From Boesenbergia rotunda (Eukaryota; Streptophyta; Magnoliopsida; Zingiberales; Zingiberaceae): a stretch of 64,000 nt of DNA. Position 1 is the stretch's first letter, and every line of letters begins with the position of its first letter. The translations under genes and the position numbers were made by a program. This document shows positions 43,040 to 52,973 of this stretch, piece by piece. The stretch spans positions 209,774 to 273,773 of the forward strand of contig JAGFNQ010000288.1 of assembly GCA_024364735.1 (NCBI GenBank), in the 5' to 3' direction. The notes beneath the pieces are model-generated. The model saw nothing but the letters and a program-made list of their open reading frames with translations, did not search any database and was not told the origin of the DNA.

Positions 43040-45529
43040 GCCGACCCTCATAAACTCGGGTCAGCATCTGGAGGCAGAAGTTGAGCCTTCTTCAATTGGT
43101 CAATGGCCCCGTGGAAGCCTTGCTTCAAGCGCTTCATTACCTGGCCCGTAAGGATATCGCCAAATTCATCTGATTCCAGGAACTTGGCTTTGAAGTCTGC
43201 CTCAGCCCCTCTGGTGCTAGAAACCTCAACCGCTCGAAGGTCGCACAGCTCGGCCTCAGCAACCTTCTTGGCGCGCTTCAGCTGTTCCATCTCGATAGAC
43301 ATCTTATCTTGCTTTGCCTGGGCCTCCTTGAGTCTGTCTAACACAGCCCATAACTCCGATCGAGCCTAGGCCAGGTCATCCTCGAAGACAGACAAGCAAT
43401 CAATCCCCATCATGAGGTCGGACTCCTATTAGTTGAGCTACTGTGCTTGGTTCTGAACGCGGGCGTTCAACCTCTCGGTCGAGGCCTCCATAAGTCTGAT
43501 ATCGCCCAACAACTTTCTCTCTCTCATCTGAAGCTGATCTTGCTCTTGCATCACCTGGAGCAGGTCCTTGGTAAGGGTCACCGCCTGCTCGGAGGCCAAC
43601 CGTTCCCGGTGTCGGGAACTATGTAGGGCGGACTCCTTGGCCATCAAGGCATTCAGCTGATGCTCCACCTTCGCCCGTAGAGCTAGACTGACCCCCACTT
43701 GCATAAGTCCCGCCCGGTGCTCGTGGTCAGCGGCGGCTTCTGCCCCTCAGGGCTTGTCGAATCAAGGTTTCAATCTAGGGCCAGGCGTACAAGCCATGGC
43801 CGGCTGTCAGGCAGTCTTCAGCCGCCTGTCATTGCACCAAGGAATTATAGAACATATAAGAAAACATCCTATGCAACAGTAGCATGCACCATCAGAAGGG
43901 TCTCACGGAGAGTGGTTAGAGGTCCCACAGAGACTCATACGATCGCTCCTCCCTGGGACCTTGAGGTGTTAGCCCGGCTCCTAGAAGGTGACAAGCCCCT
44001 ACGCGGAGGAAGCAGTTGGACAACAGGAGCTCCAGGGGGCAGTGTAGAGGGGTCAGAGTCACCCTCCTCAGAATTGGAAGTCCCCTCGGACAAGGGCCCC
44101 TCGACAGGAACCTCCTTCAACTGCACTGGGGGGAAAGAGTGCATAGAAGCCTCCAATGCTGCATCCAGCCTCTTTTAAGATGGTCGAGTTTCATGTATTG
44201 GGTGTGCAATACCTCCTTACCCTTCGGAGCCTTAGCAGGGTCAATTATAGGAGAGCCGGGGGCCGGGACGGCTGCCTCCGGAACAACAGTTGGCAGAACG
44301 GGGGAACATAGGGGAATAGACTCCCCCACCTCGGAAGAAGAAATAACCTCCTCAGGGACAGAGGGAAGGGGCTGGGACCACCGGAGCGCAGCCTTTTCCA
44401 TCTAGGGCTCGAGCCATCCAGAATCCGCCTCTTCTGCCGACCAGTGAATGGTACAATTAAGAGGGTAGTCGGGGTGAGGACCCCTCGCTGACCCCCTCCG
44501 GATGAACAGCAGCCAGGGGAAGGTCACACCCTGAAGGAAGATCCACCTGAGGGTCAACCGATGGACCGGAAGGCCCTTGGCTCGCAACGGGCGGAGGCGC
44601 AACAGCAGCCTTTGCCCTCCCAGGCGAAGCAGGCCTGCGAGACGATTTAGCATCCCCCTCTGAGGATTCGGCAGACACAGGGGGTGCATCAGGAGCACCC
44701 AGGGGAGGAGTTTGTGCCTCCTGGTTGGCCTCCTCCCACTTGATAAGTCGTCCCATCACCCTAGAGAACATGACTTCCTCTGTAATAACCAGACAAGGAA
44801 ACATCAGTCAAAACTAACGGGCATTGATGAAAAAGACGAACATACCGAGGTTAGGGTTAATCCGGGTCACTTTGGGGCTAAAGCCCGCCCGGTACATGAG
44901 CTCCTCACTCTGCATCAGTCCAGGGCCACTGAACTCCATGCCAGAGAGTATGTTCCTAGCGCGCTGGTATGCAGGACTCTGGAGAAACTCCCCTAGAGAG
45001 GGAGGAGTCGATAGAACCTTTGTCTAACGAAGAGGACTGAAGGGCAACACAGGTAGTTGGATGAAAAAAAACTTCTCCTTCCACCCTTTGTTTGAGGAAG
45101 GGAACTCTCCTAAGAACCTATGGCTCGGACGCGCCGAAAAGCTAAAGACCCCTCGTGAGCCGATCGGAACGAAGAAAGAATGAAAGAGATGAGGAGTCAG
45201 GGGGAGGTCGAAGAGCTTGAAGATAATATACGCCTCCCCCCCTCCCCCATCTGGGCAAAGACATTGGGAGCCATTTGGTGAAGGGAGATATCGAAATAGG
45301 AGACTATATTTATGAAGAAAGGTGGAATGGGGAAGCGGAGCCCCGACTCTACTTGCCCCAATAAGAAGGTAGAAAAACCTATGGGAGGCTCCAATGGGGT
45401 TTGGTCTACCTTAGGGATAACCACCGCCATATCGGTCGGGACGCCGTAGGCCTCAATAGCCGACTACAGAGCCTCCGACCTCACTCTCGAAGAGGTGGAC
45501 TCATACCACTCCGCCCGGTAACCTTCCAT
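43040..45529 (-). pseudogene. Antisense ORF of the Tat element (gypsy-type transposon domain)
   Basis: The start is ATG at 45529 (MEGYRAEWYESTSSRVRSEA), then an in-frame TAG, then YGVPTDMAVVIPKVDQTPLE, PPFFINIVSYFDISLHQMAP and onwards in shifting frames. This matches the plant putative gypsy-type transposon domain family (PF04195, also called Transposase_28). Downstream (lower coordinates) are Pro/Ala/Ser-rich linkers (44457-44804, 44117-44401) and two coiled-coil-like Lys/Glu/Gln-rich parts (43438-43704, 43048-43344). Function is unknown in the family. Stops and frame changes make this copy non-functional. Confidence 0.75.
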
Positions 45530-46119
45530 GGTTCCTAAAGAAAATGGCAAGGAGGAGGCAAGCTACTTATGTTCAAAAGAGTCCTCAGAGAAGAAGAGGA
45601 AGATGAGGTGCACCCAGCCACGAAGTCGGAAGTTGGCCAAACGTTTTCGCCTTCCCTTCTTATACCGAAGAAGCCGCCTGCATGAACGCAATAGGGGCAA
45701 GGCATGTGGAAAGTAAGAAATCGCCACATCGAGGCAGCGCCAGAGGCAGTCATCTGACGTGAGCTAGCTACAGCGGTGCACGTCAGTAAGAGGTCATGAA
45801 AAGGGTCGTTGAAGCACGTGGCAAAGGGGGTATTCGCAAAAGGACCTTGTCGCCATCAAAAAGCGTCATGCACCTTTATAACGGATGGACATGTATCATT
45901 GCGATACCTCGATAGCCATGGAAGCCTTTCGGGGAAGGACAAAGTCAAAAAGGGATTTCCTATGGACCCGTGGCAACCTTTACAATCCTAGGACCCCGTA
46001 TAACTACTAAAGGAGAAGTAACGGGGGTGCCAGGACCCCCTGGGACACAGCTTCTTCACCACCACACCAGTCCAATCAGTCAGCTACACTTCCTTTGATC
46101 AGACTTGAAGGGAGGGATT

Positions 46120-46856
46120 TGTGATGGGGTTGGATAGCCCGTGGCGGGCACTGGGATGAAGAAGCTGCGTGGCAAGATGTGACGAGTCTGAACGACTCCC
46201 CTCTTAGAGCTCCCGGGACACTCTCGAGAAGAGGAGCCTCCAGCCCCCCCGGTAAACACGCCCTAGAAGATCAGATCAGAAAACCCCTCCCGGGATCACC
46301 CCGGGAAATCAGGTCTCGAGACCACCTCGGGGAAGCGGAACGCCCGCGGTCGCCCGGGCTAGAAGACCCCGAGATCACCTGGGGGAAGCGGAACCCAAGA
46401 AACATTCGGCCTCAAGTAACGACCCCCTTTATTTGGATCTGCGGATAACCATCACCCATTATCGTGGAGTCATCATGATCCATAAATATCGCAGCAGGCC
46501 GAACTTGATGGTGGCGTAGATCGTTGCAAAGGTTATCCAGTAACTGACAAACGGGAGGACGTGACAAAGATCACGGGATGCACGAAGGCAACCGCCGCAA
46601 GTATAAAAGGTACCCTAACCCCTCCGGTAAGGGGGGTATGCATTCTTTGCTACTTACACATCTTTCTATCTTCTACATTTTCTCTGCATCGAGACACTGA
46701 CTTGAGCGTCGGAGTGGGCTCCGCCGGACAACCTCCTGCGTGTTCCCCTAACGCTCATGTTAATCTCGCAGGGTGCAGAAGTTCCTCCCTTAGCGTTAGC
46801 ATCCGTGTGGGCTGAACCTTGATGACTGGTCGTTGACGTTGATTCCTTCCGGAACA
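46120..46856 (+). mobile_element. 3' LTR of the Tat element
   Basis: It begins TGTGATGGGG after the purine tract and ends CTTCCGGAACA. The TATA box is TATAAAA at 46602-46608. U3 carries CCCGGGATCACCCCGGG, GGTCTCGAGACC and similar palindromes at 46285-46385, as in the related LTR at 56611. Reading frames inside it are not genes. Confidence 0.85.
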
Positions 46857-47340
46857 TACGTATTTATAGTTAAAACATTAATGAGAATTTATATCTTTGT
46901 TTGTCACTCTGAATACGATATCATAATTTACTGTTGCTGTTTGACATTTGGTGTTTGTAAATATGATACAGATTCCTTTTGGAATTATAAAGTTTGGATT
47001 ATGATTTGCGATTGTAGTTTAGCATAAGGTATTTGCAAATATAATCAGACTCTTTTGAGTCACTTTGGACTAGTTGGAAATTGACATGTACTGATCGTAT
47101 TTCATATAATTTCCACTCTATACATTCGCATCTTGATCTATGTCGTTAATGACATTGGTATTATGATGACTGTTGAGGCTTGTTACGATCATATAAAGTA
47201 GCTATGACCTCTTTAGTCCTATACCAATAAAGTTAATGGACCAGATTGTTTATAGGGATATTTTGTACCCATAAGTTTGATATCAACTAAAGTTTTACTT
47301 GTATTTAACATACAACTCACATACAGCTCAGGTGGGAGAT
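46857..47340 (+). other. 3' non-coding end of a copia element
   Basis: AT-rich sequence ends in AGGTGGGAGAT, a copia-type purine tract, directly before TGTTGAAT. It is probably the continuation of the copia fragment at 42487-42862. Confidence 0.55.
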
Positions 47341-47770
47341 TGTTGAATATTATTATCCCTATTAAGAGGACTTATTTGTATGTTGCACATGTAAATACAA
47401 TCTGAGCCCTTAAAGTGATCTAACTTATATTTATTGGGGTTCGGATTATTGGATGCGGCTTTAATGTATAGAACCCTTTAGATCAGTTTGTTATTATCTA
47501 TGAGCTGATAACATATTGAATTCCTATATAAAGGGGAGGTCTTCAAGGGTTTAGGACATTATCTTGACCTAGTTTATTGTTCCCCATCGACAAGAAACAT
47601 TACTGCGTCGTCAACCTTAAGCCTCTTGAAAGATCCTCCTTCTTCTTTCCGTTGCATCTTCTTCCACCGAGATCAAGCCGACGATGCTACGACAAGGATG
47701 ATAACTCTTTAATCAGGTTTCTTATCTTTCAGTTTATATTTTTATTCTTGTTATGCCATGATTCGATAAA
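47341..47770 (+). mobile_element. Copia 3' LTR
   Basis: It starts TGTTGAATATTATTATCCC after the purine tract and contains CCTATATAAAGGGG (TATA box, ~47523-47531). The right end is not certain, because no CAACA-type end with duplicated target was found. Confidence 0.6.
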
Positions 47771-49063
47771 ATAATAGATCCATTATCTTTTTTTTTGAAA
47801 TTCTTATTTCGTTTTTAAAATTCATGCGGTTAGGAAACAGTCCAAATTTTATCAACTCGATCTTTCAATATCTGAAACACCGAAAAGACATCCTACCACC
47901 GCACCATTGTCTGAAACCGGACATGCCCTTATTCAAAATCTAAAACAATAGTATTCATCATTCATCAATTACATCGTCCTCCTCAAATCTTACCCATGTT
48001 TCATGCCCATAAATCGAGCTTTCCATGCACTCATAGCCCATACTCAACATTAATTAAAGCCTCCGTGAGAGATTGCCCACCGTATCCCCATCAATTAGGT
48101 TTCTTTCGTAGATATCGACAAGCCATCGTATTAATTGTTTCACGGAGAAAATTTTCCAAACAGCGAAGAACATCATGCATGTTCTTCGAATAATTCCTCA
48201 TCTTGTCGATTTTCAGTTGAGTCAAAGGATGGTTTCCACCACAAGAGAGAAAATATCTTCCCTTACAATCCCTTTCCAAGAAGAAAACTTTCAAAAGGAA
48301 GTGCTGTGATCAATGAATCTTCCTTTGAGGTCGATGCATGTTAATCAATGCCGCTGAAATCGTCTTCGATAGGGAGGTTCAACCATTTAAATTTAACATG
48401 GAAGCTCAATCCGATCTTCCTACAAGTTTGAATGTCATTTTCATGGATCGTAAACTTGGCCGGTGAGAAAAAAATTAAGCGATATTTATAAATTATTATT
48501 ATTATTATTATTATCATCTAATTGATGAGAGTATAATTATAACGATAGCATGAAAGATTAAGGGCATCAGCTGTAATATGGAGTTTATGTTATAAGTTTG
48601 TTATTATAAATTCCACCCTAACTTAGGGATGATAATTTTTTTTATGGGTTAGAGCCTCGTAAGGAAAATCCGAAATGGGATGGACGAGGAACATTATCGG
48701 ATATGAATTTGGAGATTTGGGATAGATATGAGAACGTCATTGTCAAACTCGATAATCAAATAATAGTAACAAAAATTATTATTATTATAAGTACATTATG
48801 TATAATTTTTCATAATATCTAAGATTAAATTTAAAAGAAAATTAATTTGAAATGGGAATGAAAGTAGGTAAGGAGATTTAATCCCCGCATGATCGATGAA
48901 GATTCTCATATTAGGTAAAATCGGATATGGAGCAAGAATGAGAATGATAAATTCACCCTCGCTCTACCCAATTATTATCCTTACTCTTATTATATGGGTA
49001 TTATAGGGTGAGGTTTATAATTTTTTTTTATAAATCGATACTAAAATTTAAGGACCGAATTTA

Positions 49064-49102
<39 letters not shown>

Positions 49103-49221
49103 CTATAAATTATTTAGAGGTATATGATTATGTATGCTCTGAGGGCATCCATAATGAGCTTTAATGTAGTTGAGCTTTCATGTAGTTGTATATCAATACT
49201 CAAAATAAATTATTTTTTCTT
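47771..49221. other. Unassigned spacer, partly gene-like
   Basis: 47870-48460 has more balanced composition and short frames (48135-48344, 47996-48193) but no recognisable domain; it could be a worn gene or transposon relic. From 48470 it is AT-rich, with an (ATT)n at about 48493-48512 and a (TA)n at 49066-49100. Confidence 0.4.
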
Positions 49222-49390
49222 CCGGGGCTATAGTGTAACGGAAGAGAGACTAGTTATTATCTTAGATATTCGCGATTCGATCCTCAGCTACGGCGTATTT
49301 GTAGGAATTTTTTTTCTAAATGAGACGTAAACCCTGGGATATTGATCTTCTGGATCATCCGTCGTGAATGTTTCTCGATTTTTCCTGACA
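49222..49390 (+). mobile_element. tRNA-derived SINE, copy 1
   Basis: It begins CCGGGGCTATAGTGTAACGG and has a B-box-like GATTCGATCC at 49274-49283. A 3' part reads GATCATCCGTCGTGAATG. A diverged second copy is at 51082-51255. A pol III A-box is only roughly matched. There is no clear target duplication. Confidence 0.55.
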
Positions 49391-49769
49391 ATCGGTGAGA
49401 AATATCTATGGGATCAGATCGATCGTCTGAGATTGAAAAAATTTCGTTAATTATTTTTTTATTTCATTATTCTATTACTATATATATATATATATATATA
49501 TATATTGTCGTTTTTAGAGTTATTGTAGATATTTTAGAGTGTCGCTATCGATTAATTAAATACATTTCTCTATGTTAATTTGTATTGACAATCTGAGACA
49601 ACACGAAATAGTAGATCGAAATAAATTATAGTTTTTATTTAAAAAAAAAGGAAAAGTTAGATGCATAGTTTGTAAAATAGCCGTTTGAATAATGAGAGGT
49701 GGGATTCTCTATCTCATTTTTCTCGTATGCCCTCTATCTTAAATTGTACGATCGTCATTGATTTGGACC

Positions 49770-49985
49770 TGATTGTCACTCGGCCAGCACCTGTGGCCTC
49801 TGGTCACCTAGTCCAACCAATATATAATCTCTGGGGAAGATGAATCTTGAAGGATCACAGTCAATTGCGATAGGATCACACCCAATTACTGCATGTGAAC
49901 CGGTTGCAATTGGTCGTGATCTTCTAAGATTCATCTTCCCTAAAGATTAAAGATTCATCGGGCAGGTGGTCGGAGGCCACCGGAA
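49770..49985. mobile_element. Foldback element (MITE-like)
   Basis: The inner arms GGGGAAGATGAATCTTGAAGG (49835 on) and AAGATTCATCTTCCC (ending ~49946) pair. The outer arms (CACCTGTGGCCTCTGGTCACC and GGTGGTCGGAGGCCACCGG) pair imperfectly. The centre has repeated CAATTG-containing words. No ORF. Confidence 0.6.
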
Positions 49986-50599
49986 ATGCCCCAGGCAAAA
50001 TCGTATCCAAATCGGTAACAATCGAGCAATTTGAGACAGATGACATATGAAAAAAAACAGGTCAAAGGTTCTCGTTGGGAATAGTAGGATCACACGATTC
50101 TACGATTTGAAAGCACTAAATCGCTCCCGAATTGTATAGAATCATTTTTATGATAGAATCGAAATGGATTCAATGGGATCTATGGAAGCAAAGTGGGATC
50201 GGTAGAATCTGAATAAGATCGATATGATCCTACGTTATAAATTATTCTACGTATTTTTTGTCGGGGGCTATTGTCGTGGAAGTTTTGAGAACTTATAATT
50301 TTTAACTCGAATTGAATCACAGAATTTATAATATATTAAATTGAAGCTCGTTCAGAAATTTATAATTCAAATTTACTCTCTAGTTTTAGATAAAAAAAAG
50401 TTATTTAAAATCCTTTTGATGGCCTAATTTTTTTTAATTTTTATTATATTTTGACTATTTTATAATTTATATTATTTTAATCTTTTATAGAATCAGTCTT
50501 AGATTTTAAGATCATTTTTAAATATTTATTTAGTTATAATTGAGTTAGTTTTTAGAAAATTATTTTTGATGTTATTATTCGAATTAAAGAATTTAATAG
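49986..50599. other. AT-rich spacer
   Basis: No gene or element recognised. Confidence 0.5.
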
Positions 50600-50613
50600 C
50601 TTTTGCTATATCA

Positions 50614-50716
50614 TGGTGGCAAAAGGCGATTCGCTCATCCCAGTACCCCCGCCAACCCGTCTCAGAGCCAACATGGAGGAGGTAAATCACGAGGATTACT
50701 AGTCCTGATGCTGTGA
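50614..50716 (+). mobile_element. 103-bp SINE-like element with 14-bp target duplication
   Basis: The segment from TGGTGGCAAAAGGCG to GATGCTGTGA is flanked by CTTTTGCTATATCA (50600-50613) and CTTTTGCCATATCA (50717-50730). Long duplications of this kind are made by LINE-type target-primed insertion. No poly-A tail is seen. A second, decayed copy is at 13331-13450. Confidence 0.65.
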
Positions 50717-51081
50717 CTTTTGCCATATCAGCTACTTTGTTAAACTGGGTTATTTTTTAAATATGAAAATATTCTTGAGGTTGAATATGATTATTATTAT
50801 TATTATTATGTTGGTAGAAATTTTATTTATTTTTATTTTGCGATATGATAATATAAATATTATTATGTGTTATTGTATAGGTTATCAACTAATTTAAATT
50901 TCTACATATGTCTACCATTACATGTCTATTTATATGCAAATGACATTTTTATATATCTTTTTTAATCATGTACTATAAATTTTCAAGGATTTTTTATAGG
51001 ATATTACTATTTTATGATCGATCAATCCGATCCTAATCCTAAATCAACCTTACATAGGATCTGGATACTGTAAGCTATGTT

Positions 51082-51255
51082 TCCGGGGCTATGGTGCATT
51101 GGAAAGATGATTAATTGTCTCTCAATCACTTGCAATTTGAGTCCTAGTTATAATGAATTTTATAAAAAAAAATTCTCTCAAAGAAACACGCAACCATGAG
51201 ATATTGAATACTATAAATTGGCCTTTGAGTCACCCATGAATCTTCATAAAAAAAT
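51082..51255 (+). mobile_element. tRNA-derived SINE, copy 2
   Basis: CCGGGGCTATGGTGCATTGG, then a B-box-like AATTTGAGTCC near 51135, matches copy 1 at 49222 in order and spacing. Confidence 0.5.
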
Positions 51256-52690
51256 TAGGGTTTCATCCTCTATTTGAACTAAACTTTTGCTCACCCCTTT
51301 TCTCCTTTATTTTTGGCACTTTGAATATATAAAAAAAAGTCGGGCTTCACTTTTAGGGCACCCAAGTGGATAATCTTTCGAAGACTCCCAATTCCACCAT
51401 AATTGCACTTAAAAAGATTGGATTAGGGATTAATATCTCAGTTAGTGCAAGGAAATGCTTCTCTTTTTTTAGCACTTTAAAGTGGGCATGTCTCCCTCTG
51501 TAGATTCCTTAACCCTAATGCTAGACGAGATTCTTTGTCTTCCTTCTTCTTAGACCTAAAAGATGCTTTCCGAAAAGTCTTGGCCACTTTCGTTTGTTTT
51601 AGTTACTTGCAAAAGGGTATTTAATTTTCTATTGAAAGTGTGTGTCTATATGTTCGAGTTGAGTTCGAGTTACTTTCAATAGAGCTGTCAATTTAGATTG
51701 GACATATCACAATGATTTATCTTGCTAAATAATTTTAATCTTTTATATGTATATTTTTAATGGTGACTTTGTCTGCTCCACTATGGATTAGTCAAATCTG
51801 ACAGACTATAATGTTCTATTTATTTAGAAGAGCGAAAAGTAAAACTAAGAAAAAGTTTTCATAGTGAAAATTTTTTATTATTTATTTTAATAAATTTAAA
51901 GAAGAAAGAGAAATATAATCCATCCGCGGATAGTTTTGAGATCAAAATTGATCATTTCAAAATTGGACGGAAAGCAACGAATGGATAAAAAAATGACGCA
52001 TGCACTCATTTTTATTCACAAAATTACATCATATACAAAAAAAAAAATATAACGCATGTATCTTTTTTAACTCATAAAATGATATAATATACCAACAAAA
52101 TGACGTATGTGCCCTTTTTATTAATAAAATTACATCACATGTACTCATCTTCCTCAATCAAGGTAAACAAGCATGTAAAGGAAAGGATTTTTTTTCCTTT
52201 CTATTCTCTTCTCATACCCTTAGGTTGATCCATCCAACATCCACTCCTTTAGGTCAACAGAGCATGACATTGGGTGTCGGTCGATTGACATGATGTCGGT
52301 CCATCCATCATTCACTCCTTTAAAATGTATTAATTTTTATTTCAAAATTATAACAAAATTTGATAATAAATTGATAAAAAATTTGACTAACACGTGATTC
52401 TCAATCCACGGGCCAACTCAAGTCCGTCGTGGGCCGACCTGTGCTAATCGCGGGCATAGGCGGGTTGGCCTACGGCGGGGTTTGGGTTGCTAAAATTTCA
52501 ATCCAAGTCGCTTAAATTATTTGGTGAGGCAGGCCAATCCGACGGTCCAACTCAATTTGACAGCTCTATGTCTGAGAGACTAGCATTCGGTGTCGCGGTC
52601 GATTGAAATATTTAGAGGATTAGGGTGTGTTGACTGTTGAGGATTTTGAAAGTTTAGAGGATGTTCAGGAGTAGGAAATATTTTGAAGGG
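51256..52690. other. Spacer upstream of the SMXL gene
   Basis: Mostly AT-rich. Repeated AAAATGACGCATGxxCxC-type phrases occur at 51990-52145, and there is a GC-rich patch (GGGCCGACC, GGCGGGTTGGCC) at 52410-52490. No gene is seen; distal promoter elements of the SMXL gene may lie here. Confidence 0.5.
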
Positions 52691-52746
52691 CTTTGTTAGA
52701 AGTTTCTGAATGGGAAAGGATCAAGAACATCATTCGAAGCAGTGCT

Positions 52747-52753
52747 TATATAA
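52747..52753 (+). promoter_or_regulatory. TATA box of the SMXL gene
   Basis: TATATAA lies ~227 bp upstream of the start codon; transcription would begin near 52780, giving a ~195-nt 5' leader. Confidence 0.65.
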
Positions 52754-52973
52754 ATGCAGTGAGAGACAGAGATTGAAGAGTTACGAGAGCGAAATCATAA
52801 AGATTGGATTTTTTGAAACGATCGAGAAAAATTGGATCTTTTGATCTTCTCCGTGGAGCTCGGCAAGCTCGGCCATGGCGGCTTCTGGTTGAATTGTCTG
52901 CGGGAAGAAGAAAAAGGTCGGATTTTGATGTGTTTGGATTTGGAAAGATGAGATTTTGGAGATCGGAAAGGCG

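Larger units (their letters stand above)
42863..46856 (+). mobile_element. 3' half of a Tat-lineage Ty3/gypsy element
   Basis: A plus-oriented 3' LTR (46120-46856) preceded by a purine tract (GAAGGGAGGGATT) follows a 3-kb internal region whose gene is on the minus strand. An extra antisense ORF between pol and the 3' LTR is a known feature of Tat-lineage elements. Pol itself and the 5' LTR are absent, so the left edge near 42863 is a truncation. Confidence 0.75.

Noticed and set aside
44016..44405. Plus-strand ORFs across the Tat internal region
   Set aside because: They are opposite to the PF04195-type frame and show no domain.
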